Source: Occultella aeris (GTDB lineage Bacteria; Actinomycetota; Actinomycetes; Actinomycetales; Beutenbergiaceae). From it: a stretch of DNA of 64,000 bases. A program made the position numbers and the translations under genes. Below the pieces are notes generated by a model. That model was not told where the DNA came from. It saw only the letters and a list, made by a program, of their open reading frames with translations, and did not search any database. The stretch lies in assembly GCF_902703175.1 (NCBI RefSeq), contig NZ_CACRYJ010000011.1, positions 50,614 to 114,613 of the forward strand. The letters are read 5' to 3'. This document shows positions 52,515-61,006 of this stretch, one piece after another. How positions within the stretch are numbered: the stretch's first letter is position 1; every line of letters starts with the position of its first letter.

Positions 52515-52562
52515 GGCATCGGCATCGGCATCGGCATCGGCATCGGCATCGGCATCGGCATC
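52515..52562. repeat. Eight tandem GGCATC hexamers
   Basis: Eight perfect copies of GGCATC, flanked by degenerate ones (GGTTC before, GGCTCC after), lie 53-100 bases upstream of the LPATG gene start and 200 bases before the cyclase gene. Hexamer changes would not shift a reading frame but would change promoter spacing. No gene with a credible start covers the tract. Confidence 0.85.
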
Positions 52563-52761
52563 GGCTCCGCCTCGGCGCCCATGCGGTAAGGGAGATTTCT
52601 CAATCCCCATGAGTTCGACGGGTTGCCTCTTGTCGCGGCCTTGACGGACCACGATAGGTTGTGCGTCACAGACGGGAGTGGGGCGACCTTTCTGCGTGGG
52701 GGAAGCGCCGAGTCGGGGCATGTGCCGGTCGACCATGATGGTGCGAGGCGGGGGAGCAACG

Positions 52762-54924
52762 GTGTCGGAAGCGATGAATGCGGAAGCGACAAAGGGGCAG
52801 GTCTCGGCGAGATCGCGTTTTCGGCGCGGTGGACTGAGTATCCAGTCCAAGCTCCTCATCATGCTGCTGGGGGTGAGTCTGGTCTCATCGGTCATCGTCG
52901 GAGCCCTCGGGTTCGTCAACGGCCGCCAGTCGCTGCATGACTCGGCGGTCGACCAGCTGATCACCATCCGGGCGATGCGCGCCGCGGAGGTCACCACCCA
53001 GATCGAGGCCATCCGCCGGGATGCATCGCTGCAGTCCCGCAATCTGAGTGCGCAGACGATGTCCACGGCGCTCAACCAGGCGTTCGACGAGCTTCAGGCC
53101 CGGGAGGTCACCGCCGACCAGAGGGCGCTGCTCGAGGCGTATTACGCCGACATCTTCGTCCCGGAACTGGAAGCGCGTTCCGGGACCGAGTTCGGCGACT
53201 CGGCCTTCATCCCGTCCTCGCCCGCCGGTCAGTACCTGCAGTCCCAGTACACGACTCGGAACCTGGACTTCGATGCCGACTATGACACGCTGCTCACGCT
53301 CGACGACTCCGGAGATGGCACGTCGTACTCGGCCGCCGCGGATCGCTATGGGGATTACTTCGAGCGGCTGGTCACGGAGGCGGGCTACGAGGATGCGCTG
53401 CTGCTGAATCTCGACGGTGACGTCGTGTACTCGGCCTACAAAGGAGTCGAGCTCGGCACGAATGTCGACACAGGGCCCTACGGAGACTCGGCCTTCGCCC
53501 AGGCCTACCGAGACGCGATCGCCACGAACTCCGTCGGAACGATCGTCCTCACCGACTTCGAACGTTGGGTCCCGTCACTGAACATGCCGACGATGTGGGC
53601 GATCTCGCCGATCGGAAACGACGCGGGTATCACCGGTGCCCTCGCCGTCCAGGTTTCCCTTGACTCGATCAACGACGTGATGACCGGCGGGCAGCGGTGG
53701 AGCGACCAAGGGCTCGGTAACACCGGCGAGGTCTACCTCGTCGGAAGGGACGACCTCATGCGCTCCACGTCGAGGGCGCTCGCCGAGAGCCCTGACACCT
53801 TTGCGCAGCTGGCGATCGAAGGTGGCATTGCTCCAACCACCGCCGAGCGGGTCGCGGAGGTGGGAGGCACGGTGCTCCTCCTGCCGGTCAACACATTCGC
53901 GGTCGACGAGGCGCAGGCGGGTCGAAGCGGCACGATCGTAGGGCCGGGCTACCTCGGTCGAGCGAGCGTCACCGCGTATGCGCCGTTGGAGCTCGAAGGG
54001 CTGGACTGGGTCGTCATCGCGCGGATCGACTCGGCCGAGGCCTTCGCACCGGTCACCGACTTCACCCGCACCGTGCTGCTGTCACTGATGGGCATCCTCC
54101 TCGCCGTCTCCCTCCTTTCGCTCCTGCTCGCGCAGGTGTTCACGCGCCCCATCCACCGGCTCGTCGGCGCCGTCCACCGAGTCGCCGAAGGCGATCTCGA
54201 CGTCACGGTGCCACAGGGCTCTCGCGACGAGTTCGGAGATCTGGGCAGCGCATTCAACGACATGGCATCCAGTCTGCGCATCAAGCAGCAACTCATCGAT
54301 GAGCAGCAGGCGGAGAACGAGAAGCTCCTGTTGACCTTGATGCCGGAGAGCGTCGCCGCACGTTACAAGCAGGGGGATGAGGCCATCACCGAAGCCCATG
54401 AGAACGTCTCCGTGGTCTTCGCCGAACTGGTGGGCTTCGACGAGTATGCGCGTGGACTCACGGGTGAGGAGGAGATCGGCCAGCTCAACACCCTCATGCG
54501 CGGATTCGACGAAGCGGCCGCCAAGGCCGGGGTCGAGAAGGTTCGCACTCTGCGCGGCGGGTATCTTGCCTCGTCCGGGATGGTCGTGCCACGCGTCGAC
54601 AACGTGCGACGAAGCGTCGATTTCGCGCAGCAGCTCCTGGGCGTGCTGGAGCGCTTCAACGCCCAGAACGGCACGTCGATAGCCCTGCGTGCCGGTGTCG
54701 ACACCGGCACCGTCACGAGCGGGCTCGTCGGCCGTGCCAGCCTTGCCTACGACCTGTGGGGGGATGCCGTGAACCTCGCGTACCGCGTCCGCTCGGTCAC
54801 GGGCGAGCCGGGTATCTACGTCAGTCAGACCGTCCACGACCGGACCCAGGAGATGGTCAACTACGTCGAGGCCGGAACGGTCGAGATCCGCGGGAAGACC
54901 GAGACCGTCTGGCGGGTGAGCTGA
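52762..54924 (+). CDS. Receptor-type class III nucleotidyl cyclase homologue with substituted metal sites
   Basis: Predicted 720-residue membrane protein. TM1 (about 30-53) is followed by a roughly 380-residue external Cache-like sensor, TM2 (436-459), a HAMP domain (TRPIHRLVGAVHRVAEGDLD, 460-511), a coiled linker (LIDEQQAENEKLLLTLMPES) and a C-terminal class III cyclase domain (540-720). In that domain the first metal Asp is replaced: VSVVFAELVGF instead of FADIVGF. The GD of the second metal site is also lost: VRTLRGGYLAS instead of KTIGDxxMA. DLWGDAVNLAYRV keeps the Asn and Arg of the active site. Classical cyclase activity is therefore doubtful. GTG with GGGGGAG upstream is chosen as start. 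The MscS-CNB channel gene follows after 2 bases. Confidence 0.88.
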   Translation: MSEAMNAEATKGQVSARSRFRRGGLSIQSKLLIMLLGVSLVSSVIVGALGFVNGRQSLHDSAVDQLITIRAMRAAEVTTQIEAIRRDASLQSRNLSAQTMSTALNQAFDELQAREVTADQRALLEAYYADIFVPELEARSGTEFGDSAFIPSSPAGQYLQSQYTTRNLDFDADYDTLLTLDDSGDGTSYSAAADRYGDYFERLVTEAGYEDALLLNLDGDVVYSAYKGVELGTNVDTGPYGDSAFAQAYRDAIATNSVGTIVLTDFERWVPSLNMPTMWAISPIGNDAGITGALAVQVSLDSINDVMTGGQRWSDQGLGNTGEVYLVGRDDLMRSTSRALAESPDTFAQLAIEGGIAPTTAERVAEVGGTVLLLPVNTFAVDEAQAGRSGTIVGPGYLGRASVTAYAPLELEGLDWVVIARIDSAEAFAPVTDFTRTVLLSLMGILLAVSLLSLLLAQVFTRPIHRLVGAVHRVAEGDLDVTVPQGSRDEFGDLGSAFNDMASSLRIKQQLIDEQQAENEKLLLTLMPESVAARYKQGDEAITEAHENVSVVFAELVGFDEYARGLTGEEEIGQLNTLMRGFDEAAAKAGVEKVRTLRGGYLASSGMVVPRVDNVRRSVDFAQQLLGVLERFNAQNGTSIALRAGVDTGTVTSGLVGRASLAYDLWGDAVNLAYRVRSVTGEPGIYVSQTVHDRTQEMVNYVEAGTVEIRGKTETVWRVS

Positions 54925-54926
54925 TC

Positions 54927-56351
54927 ATGGAGGATGCCTTCCGGGACGGGTCGGCATGGTGGGTCATCGCCCTCGCGATCGGCGTGCCCGTCCTGCTCGT
55001 GCTCCTCACCGAACTTCTTGCGGCGCTGAGCCGCCGCAACAGTCCGCTCGCGGGTCCGATCGGGCTGTTGCGCAACTGGGTGCTGCCTACCGGCGCCCTG
55101 TTCGCCCTTCTGGCATTCGCGATCCAGTCTCCGGCGGACCAGGTGTGGGTGCGGGTCGTGGCGACCGTGTTCGGTTTCCTCGTAATCCTGCTCGTACTGT
55201 CGTCGTTCAACGTCGCACTGTTCGCCAACGCGGCCCCTGGTTCATGGCGCGAGCGGATCCCGACGATCTTCGTCGAGATCGCCCGCCTCGCACTGGTCGT
55301 CGTCGGCTTGGCAATGTTGTTCTCGTGGGTGTGGGGAGCCGACGTCGGCGGCCTCCTCACCGCTCTCGGCGTGGGGTCGATCGTCATCGGCCTCGCGCTC
55401 CAGAACGCCGTCGGCGGCGTCATCTCCGGCCTCCTTCTACTGTTCGAACAGCCCTTCAAGATCGGGGACTGGCTCGACATCGGCAGCGTCAGGGGACGCG
55501 TCGTCGAAGTGAACTGGCGCGCCGTGCACATCGACACCGGATCGGGCATCCAGATCGTTCCGAACTCCTCACTGTCCGGAGCCTCGTTCACGAATCTGTC
55601 GGAACCGCCCGGACCGTACTCGGCGAACGCGTCGATCAAGTTCTCGACGGACGACCCGCCCCACGAGGTCATGGCACTGCTGGTAGCGGTCGCGGATGCC
55701 TTGCCGATGCGGCTCCCGGGTGTGCGGGCCCGTGCCGAGTACACCGGCGCGGCCGCGTTCAGCGTGTCGATTCCGGTGTCCGGCCCCTCCGAGGCCTCAC
55801 GCACGCTGTCGATGTACCTCTCCTGGCTCTGGTATGCCGCGCGGCGTCATGGATTCGCGCTCGACGACGATGACACGGATCCCGTCGCGGATCCGGAACG
55901 CCTGGCCGCCGCGGTCCGGACGGTGGCACCGAGCTTGCATCTGCGCGACGAGGACCGTGACCGGGTGCTGGCGTCCGCGCACCTGGAGCGCTACGGCGCC
56001 GGCGAGGTGGTGCTGCCCGCAGGGGTCGTCCCGAACCAGGTGCTGATCGTCGTCTCGGGGAGCGCCACCCTCGCCGTGGAGGTCGACGGCGGCAGGATCG
56101 ATGTCGGACGCGCTGAACCGGCAGAGCTCATCGGCCAGACTGCGCTGACTCGTGAACGCACTCAGGCGGTCACGGTCGCGGCCGAGATCCTCACCGTCCT
56201 CGTTCTACCGCTCGACACCGTCGATGCGCTGATCCGCACCCGACCGCGGCTCGCGGCCGAGATCGGTGAGTCGCTCGAGTTGAAGAGGAAGATCGCCGAG
56301 GAGTCGCTCGGTGCCGCGGGAATCTCAGCGAGGAGCATTCGGTCCGCATAG
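54927..56351 (+). CDS. MscS-family channel with C-terminal cyclic-nucleotide-binding domain
   Basis: Predicted 474-residue channel. Five hydrophobic helices; the last is the MscS pore helix region (LTALGVGSIVIGLALQNAVG, then GGVISGLLLLFEQPFKIGDW), followed by the MscS beta domain (VVEVNWRAVHIDTGSGIQIV, PNSSLSGASFTN). Residues about 335-450 form a CNB fold (LERYGAGEVVLPAGVVPNQV, LIVVSGSATLAVEVDGG). The phosphate cassette reads IGQTALTRERTQAVTVAAE; relative to the usual GE...R(T/S)A both Glu and Arg appear to be Gln. Such bCNG channels are known to be gated by cAMP in other bacteria. The gene starts 2 bases after the cyclase stop, so both proteins are made together and probably work as sensor and effector. 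Confidence 0.9.
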   Translation: MEDAFRDGSAWWVIALAIGVPVLLVLLTELLAALSRRNSPLAGPIGLLRNWVLPTGALFALLAFAIQSPADQVWVRVVATVFGFLVILLVLSSFNVALFANAAPGSWRERIPTIFVEIARLALVVVGLAMLFSWVWGADVGGLLTALGVGSIVIGLALQNAVGGVISGLLLLFEQPFKIGDWLDIGSVRGRVVEVNWRAVHIDTGSGIQIVPNSSLSGASFTNLSEPPGPYSANASIKFSTDDPPHEVMALLVAVADALPMRLPGVRARAEYTGAAAFSVSIPVSGPSEASRTLSMYLSWLWYAARRHGFALDDDDTDPVADPERLAAAVRTVAPSLHLRDEDRDRVLASAHLERYGAGEVVLPAGVVPNQVLIVVSGSATLAVEVDGGRIDVGRAEPAELIGQTALTRERTQAVTVAAEILTVLVLPLDTVDALIRTRPRLAAEIGESLELKRKIAEESLGAAGISARSIRSA

Positions 56352-56454
56352 GGCGGGCTGTCACGGGTGGCGCCGGATCACCACACACCGCGGGGATCGC
56401 CGTCGGGCACTGCCCGAGCGTGCTCGAAGAGGTCTGGAGTGGCCGCTCGGGCCC

Positions 56455-57888
56455 TCAGTCGCCTACGGAATCGTCGATGAGTCGGGCGAGCCGTTGCAGC
56501 CCCGGGCCGATCCGCTCCACGTCGATCACGCCGAAGCCGAGCACGAGTCCGTCCGGCGTCGCCGGGTTGGCGGCGAAGTGCGAGATCGGGCGCACCGCGA
56601 TCCCGGCCGCCTGTGCTCGGGCGGCGATCGTCGGAGCATCCACGCCGGCGCCGAGCCGCGCAGCCACGTGCAGGCCCGCCATGGACGGGATCACAGCCAG
56701 CCGCTCCGGTGGCCAGGCCGAGAGGGCGTCCAGGAGCGCCGCCCGGCGGGCCGCGTAGACACGGGTGGTCCGCCGCAGGTGCGCGGCCAGGTCCCCGTCC
56801 TCGATGAAGCGGGCCAACGCGAGTTCGGTGATCGGGTTCCCGTGCCAGTCGTTCAGCGACCGTGCTACCTGGAGCGGTCCGCGCAGCGCCTCCGGGGCGA
56901 CGACGAAGCCCAGCCGCAGCGCGGGGGAGAGGGTCTTGGAGAACGAGCCGACGTAGACGGTGTGCCCGTCCGGGTCCAGGCTCTGCAACGGGTCGAGCGG
57001 GCGGGCGGCATACCGGTACTCGGAGTCGTAGTCGTCCTCGACGATGGTCGCGCCGGCCTCCTGCGCCCAGCGCAGCAGCGCCCGCCGGCGGGCCAGCGAC
57101 ATCACCGCGCCGAGTGGGAACTGGTGCGACGGCGTCACGTACACCAGCCGGGCGCGGGCCGGAAGCGCGTCCACCATCAGGCCCTCGCCGTCGACCCCGA
57201 CGCCGATCACGCGGGCGCCGAGGGACTCGAAGACGCGCCGCGCGGGCGGGTAGCCCGGCTCCTCCACGGCGACCACGTCGCCCGGGCCCACCATCACCCG
57301 GCCGATCAGGTCGAGCGCCTGCTGGGCGCCGTTCGTGACGATGATGTCGTCCGCCACGGCGCGGACGGCGCGGGAGGCACCCGCATGCCGCGCGATCGCG
57401 ACCCGCAGGGGTCGAACGCCCGACGGCGCGGCGTAGCGACCGAGGTCGAGGTTCGTCACCCGGAGTTCGCGGGAGAGCAGGCGCCGCCAGGTCGCGAGCG
57501 GGAACAGCTCGCCGTCGGGCATCCCGACGGAGAAGTCGAACCGCGGGTTCGAGCCCATCGGAGGCATCCCCGCCGGGATCCGGGACCAGACCGCCAGCGG
57601 ACGCAACCCGTGCACGGGGCGTCTGGGTGTGACGGTCGTGCGCGGCGGGGGCGCCGCGCGCACGTACGTCCCGGATCCCACCCGCGCCTCCAGGTAGCCC
57701 TCCGCGGTCAGCCGCTCGTACGCGCTCGCCACCGAGTTGCGGGAGACACCCAGGTTGACGGCGAGGTCGCGCGTGGGCGGGAGCCGCCGCCCGCCAGGGA
57801 TCCGGCCGTCCCGGATCGCCTCGAGGACGCCACGGTAGATCGCGCCGACGACCGTGGGGTGCCCGTCGAGGCTGATGTGGAGTTCCAT
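56455..57888 (-). CDS. MocR-type (GntR plus aminotransferase) regulator
   Basis: Predicted 477-residue regulator. The N-terminal winged helix is LPPTRDLAVNLGVSRNSVAS with AYERLTAEGYLEARVGSGTY; residues 115-477 are a fold-type I aminotransferase with TNGAQQALDLIGRVMVGPGD, VEDDYDSEYRY and the PLP lysine in VGSFSKTLSPALRLGF. MocR proteins (PdxR, GabR, TauR) sense PLP and an amine and usually control a divergent gene. Here that gene is the AhpD-like protein at 58007. GGAG lies 8 bases before the ATG. Confidence 0.9.
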   Translation of the reverse strand: MELHISLDGHPTVVGAIYRGVLEAIRDGRIPGGRRLPPTRDLAVNLGVSRNSVASAYERLTAEGYLEARVGSGTYVRAAPPPRTTVTPRRPVHGLRPLAVWSRIPAGMPPMGSNPRFDFSVGMPDGELFPLATWRRLLSRELRVTNLDLGRYAAPSGVRPLRVAIARHAGASRAVRAVADDIIVTNGAQQALDLIGRVMVGPGDVVAVEEPGYPPARRVFESLGARVIGVGVDGEGLMVDALPARARLVYVTPSHQFPLGAVMSLARRRALLRWAQEAGATIVEDDYDSEYRYAARPLDPLQSLDPDGHTVYVGSFSKTLSPALRLGFVVAPEALRGPLQVARSLNDWHGNPITELALARFIEDGDLAAHLRRTTRVYAARRAALLDALSAWPPERLAVIPSMAGLHVAARLGAGVDAPTIAARAQAAGIAVRPISHFAANPATPDGLVLGFGVIDVERIGPGLQRLARLIDDSVGD

Positions 57889-57900
57889 GGGAGAGGCTCC

Positions 57901-57947
57901 GATTGGCCCAATCGAGATCCTGACATTTGGACCTTACCAGGAGCCAA
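57901..57947. promoter_or_regulatory. TTGG-box cluster between the MocR-type gene and ahpD-like gene
   Basis: GATTGGCCCAATC (57901-57913) is a perfect palindrome. TTGG recurs at 57927-57930 (ATTTGGACC) and in inverse as CCAA at 57944-57947 (GAGCCAATACC). The spacing of about 24 bp between direct TTGG boxes with an added inverted copy fits known MocR operators, which combine direct repeats and an inverted one. Confidence 0.5.
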
Positions 57948-58006
57948 TACCCGGCCTACGGTCGCATTCGGGGCCTCATCGGGAGGCGCCGACGGAAGGA
58001 GAATCC

Positions 58007-58468
58007 ATGACCGCACGACTGATCGTCTCCGAGCTGACCCCGGCCGCCTACAAGGCGATGGTTCGGCTCGACACCGTGACCGGGTCGAGCGACCTGCCCC
58101 AGCCGTTGCAGGAACTGGTGCGCGTGCGCGCGAGTCAGATCAACGGATGCGCCTACTGCGTGGACCAGCACAGCGCCGACGCCAAGAAGGCGGGCGTCGC
58201 GGACAGCCGGCTCTGGGCAGTGGCGACCTGGCGCGAGGCGCCGTGCTTCGATGACGCCGAACGGGCCGCCCTCGACCTGACGGAGTCGATGACCCGGCTG
58301 AGCGAAGGGGGCGACCGGGTGGCCGACGGCGTGTGGGAGGCCGCCAGGGCACAGTTCGGTGACGAGGACCTCGCCGCCCTGATCATGCTGATCACGATGA
58401 TCAACGCCTGGAACCGGATCGGCGTGACCACTCGGATGGTGCCGGAGTCGTTCGCCGACGCCGCCTGA
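58007..58468 (+). CDS. Carboxymuconolactone decarboxylase/AhpD-family protein
   Basis: Predicted 153-residue helical protein. INGCAYCVDQHSADAKKAG holds the CxxC and the downstream His of AhpD-type alkylhydroperoxidases, which reduce peroxides with a thiol relay. The C-terminal part (MLITMINAWNRIGVTTRMVP) is typical of the family. GGAGAA precedes the ATG. Control by the divergent MocR-type protein is likely because of the TTGG boxes between them. Confidence 0.88.
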   Translation: MTARLIVSELTPAAYKAMVRLDTVTGSSDLPQPLQELVRVRASQINGCAYCVDQHSADAKKAGVADSRLWAVATWREAPCFDDAERAALDLTESMTRLSEGGDRVADGVWEAARAQFGDEDLAALIMLITMINAWNRIGVTTRMVPESFADAA

Positions 58469-58742
58469 GGACTCCACCCGTCGCCGTAGCGATCGACCGG
58501 CCTGAGCGACGGTCCGGCCAACCCCTGGACCCGCCGTCCCCGCGCTTCGGACCCACCTGCCATCTCAGCCTCTGAGACACGCGGGTGGGTCCGTTTCCGT
58601 CCGCGCTCAACCACGGCAGCATGGTCCGCAGGTCACGAGTTCCAGTCATGACTGCCCTGGCTGACTGGACGGCAACCCTGGCGGGGGTGCCCCAGGTGAC
58701 GACCCGGCGCGAGACGCGCAACCCGCAATCGAGGAGAACCCG

Positions 58743-58841
58743 ATGGACCGCAGGGACACCCAGCACCCTGGCCGCACCCGCGCGATGGCCGCGCCGTTCG
58801 TGCGCAGCCGTCGCCGCACCGCCGCCCCGAGCTGTCGCTGA
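58743..58841 (+). CDS. Putative 32-residue Arg-rich leader peptide upstream of an ABC importer
   Basis: The frame reads MDRRDTQHPGRTRAMAAP then FVRSRRRTAAPSCR. GAGGAG sits exactly 6 bases before the ATG. Actinobacterial sulfur-import operons often begin with short Arg-rich peptides that contain RRH or SRR and end near a Cys (annotated as putative leader peptides); the SRRR...SC end is reminiscent but not a clear match. It lies 255 bases before the first permease gene. Confidence 0.4.
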   Translation: MDRRDTQHPGRTRAMAAPFVRSRRRTAAPSCR

Positions 58842-58895
58842 CCCGATCCTGACGAGCTGACCGCGCCGGGCTCGGCCCGGCCGCGGCAACTCCTC

Positions 58896-59070
58896 CAGGA
58901 CTCCGATCCGGCGGTCAGGACTCCGATCCGGCGCCGCCGAGCACACCCTCGCGCCCGACCCGGCATCGCGGCGGGCCCGCTCGGGACGCACCCGATCCGG
59001 CGCCGCCGAGCGCGCCTGCGCACGCACCTGCCCGCACCCGACCCGGCTACGCGCCGGTACCCGGCTACGC
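58896..59070. repeat. Cluster of short direct repeats before the SBP-less ABC operon
   Basis: CAGGACTCCGATCCGGCG occurs at 58896-58913 and 58916-58933. CCGATCCGGCGCCGCCGAGC occurs at 58923-58942 and 58992-59011. ACCCGGCTACGC occurs at 59041-59052 and 59059-59070. The stretch 58469-59096 has no gene other than the possible leader peptide; these repeats are its only structure that I see. Confidence 0.65.
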
Positions 59071-59096
59071 CGCCGGCCGACCGAGTGGACCCCTCC

Positions 59097-60092
59097 ATGC
59101 CCCGATACCTCCTTGCCCGCGTGGGGCAGGCCGTTCTCGTCCTCTGGGCGGCCTTCACCATCACGTTCCTGATCCTGTACGCCCTGCCGGGCGACGCCGT
59201 GTCCCTGCTGCTCGGTGAGGACGGGGAGAACAACCTGACCGCCGAGCAGCTCGACGCGGTCCGGGTGCAGTACGGACTCGACCTGCCGCTGTACCAGCAG
59301 TACCTGAACCGGCTCGGCGGGCTGCTCACCGGGGACCTCGGCATGTCCTATGCGAGCAACCGCCCGGTCGCCGACCTCATCGCCGAGGCGATCCCACAGA
59401 CGGCCCAGATCGCGTTCGCGGGGCTCGCGCTCGGGGTGACCCTCGGCGCCGCGATCGCGATCGCGGCGACCTACACCCGGTTCGCCTGGCTGAGCCGGCT
59501 GTTGACGGCGATCCCGCCGCTCGGGGTCGCGGTGCCCTCGTTCTGGCTCGGGCTGATGCTCCTGCAGGTGGTCTCGTTCCGGTACGGGCTGCTCCCGGCG
59601 ATGGGCAATGAGGGTCTCGCGAGTGTGGTGCTGCCCGCGGTCACGCTCGCCATCCCGAACGCGGCCACGGTGGCGCAACTGCTCAACAAGGGCCTGGAGT
59701 CCACGCTCGGCCAGCCCTACATCGAGACCGCCAGGGCCAAGGGTGCTTCCCGTCGGCGCGTCCACCTGCGCCACGCGTTGCGCAATGCGGCGCTGCCCAC
59801 GCTCACCCTGGCCGGACTGATGGTCGGGGGTGTGCTGGGTGGCTCGGTGGTCACCGAGACCGTGTTCTCCCGGGCCGGCCTCGGCCGGCTGACCGCCACG
59901 TCCGTGAGCGCCCGGGACGTGCCGACCGTGCTCGGCATCGTGGTGATCGCGGCCGCCTTGTACGTCGTCGTCAACCTGATCGTCGACCTCGTCTATCCAC
60001 TCGTGGATCCCCGCGTCGTCACCGCCCGGCGCCGCACTCCGATCGGCCGTGCCACCGCCGCCATCCCGACCCCAGAGGGAGCATCGACATGA
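59097..60092 (+). CDS. DppB-type ABC permease (second transporter)
   Basis: Predicted 331-residue permease. Seen: MPRYLLARVGQAVLVLWAAF (TM1), VQYGLDLPLYQQYLNRLGGL, the coupling loop YIETARAKGASRRRVHLRHA (EAA motif) and LIVDLVYPLVDPRV at the end. An in-frame GTG at 59085 is an alternative start; neither has a strong ribosome site. It overlaps the next permease (ATGA). The operon lacks a binding-protein gene upstream, which is normally the first gene of such units. Confidence 0.9.
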   Translation: MPRYLLARVGQAVLVLWAAFTITFLILYALPGDAVSLLLGEDGENNLTAEQLDAVRVQYGLDLPLYQQYLNRLGGLLTGDLGMSYASNRPVADLIAEAIPQTAQIAFAGLALGVTLGAAIAIAATYTRFAWLSRLLTAIPPLGVAVPSFWLGLMLLQVVSFRYGLLPAMGNEGLASVVLPAVTLAIPNAATVAQLLNKGLESTLGQPYIETARAKGASRRRVHLRHALRNAALPTLTLAGLMVGGVLGGSVVTETVFSRAGLGRLTATSVSARDVPTVLGIVVIAAALYVVVNLIVDLVYPLVDPRVVTARRRTPIGRATAAIPTPEGAST

Positions 60093-61006
60093 CCGACACC
60101 ACCACGGCGGTCCTGCTACCGGACGCCGCCACCCAGACGAGCGCACCGGCGCGCGTGCAGGAGCGGCGCGTGGCCAACCGGCTCGGCGACGGCGCACGCT
60201 CGCTCGTGCGCCGACCCGGCCTGCTGCTGGCCTTCGCCGTGCTCGCCGTCGCTCTCGTCGCGGCGCTCTGGCCCACGATCCTCACCTCGGGCGATCCCTA
60301 CGCGGCCGTCCCGGCCGAGCGGATGCAGGCGCCGTCGGCACAGCACCTGTTCGGCACCGACCAGCTCGGCCGCGATCTCTACACCCGGGTCGTCCACGGG
60401 TCCGCGCTGTCACTGTCCTCGGCTGCCCTTGCGGTGGTCTTCGGACTCAGCACCGGCTCGCTGGTGGGCCTGGTCGCGGGCTTCTTCGGCGGGTGGGCGG
60501 ACTCGGCCCTGATGCGCTTCGTCGACGTGCTCCTGGCGATCCCTGGCATCCTGCTCTCCCTGGCCATGATCACCGCGCTCGGCTTCGGCACGATCAACGT
60601 GGCGATCGCGGTCGGCGTCGGGTCGGTCGCCTCCTGCGCACGCATCATGCGCTCCCAGGTGCTCTCGGTGCGGACCAGTGACTATGTCGAGGCCGCGATC
60701 GCCGGCGGCGCGACCAGGTGGCGGGTGCTCGTCCGGCACATCCTGCCGAACTCCGCCGCGCCCGTGCTCGTGCTCGCCGCCCTTGACCTCGGCGGGGCCA
60801 TCCTCGCCGTCTCCTCGCTCAGCTTCCTCGGGTTCGGCGTGCAACCGCCCACCCCGGAGTGGGGCGCACTGGTGGCCCAGGGGCGCGACTACCTGGCCAC
60901 GGCGTGGTGGCTGACCGCGCTGCCCGGCCTGACCGTGGTGGCGACCGTGCTCGCCGCCAACCACATCGCCCGGTCCCTCGACTCGGAACGGAAGTACGCC
61001 CGATGA
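60089..61006 (+). CDS. DppC-type ABC permease (second transporter)
   Basis: Predicted 305-residue permease. The cytoplasmic N terminus is followed by LLLAFAVLAVALVAALWP, the short external loop HLFGTDQLGRDLYTRVVHGS (GTDxLGRD, family signature), and the coupling loop YVEAAIAGGATRWRVLVRHI. The end is [15 protein letters not shown]. Normal length, without the long insertion of the permease at 11096. ATGA overlaps on both sides. Confidence 0.92.
   Translation: MTDTTTAVLLPDAATQTSAPARVQERRVANRLGDGARSLVRRPGLLLAFAVLAVALVAALWPTILTSGDPYAAVPAERMQAPSAQHLFGTDQLGRDLYTRVVHGSALSLSSAALAVVFGLSTGSLVGLVAGFFGGWADSALMRFVDVLLAIPGILLSLAMITALGFGTINVAIAVGVGSVASCARIMRSQVLSVRTSDYVEAAIAGGATRWRVLVRHILPNSAAPVLVLAALDLGGAILAVSSLSFLGFGVQPPTPEWGALVAQGRDYLATAWWLTALPGLTVVATVLAANHIARSLDSERKYAR

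Noticed and set aside
52488..53075. Minus-strand frame that would encode an Asp-Ala repeat from the GGCATC tract
   Set aside because: It runs antisense to the cyclase gene start and has no credible start signal; the repeat is better treated as non-coding.
56352..56454. Terminator between the channel gene and the MocR-type gene
   Set aside because: I looked for a hairpin in the 103-bp convergent gap and found no stem of convincing length.
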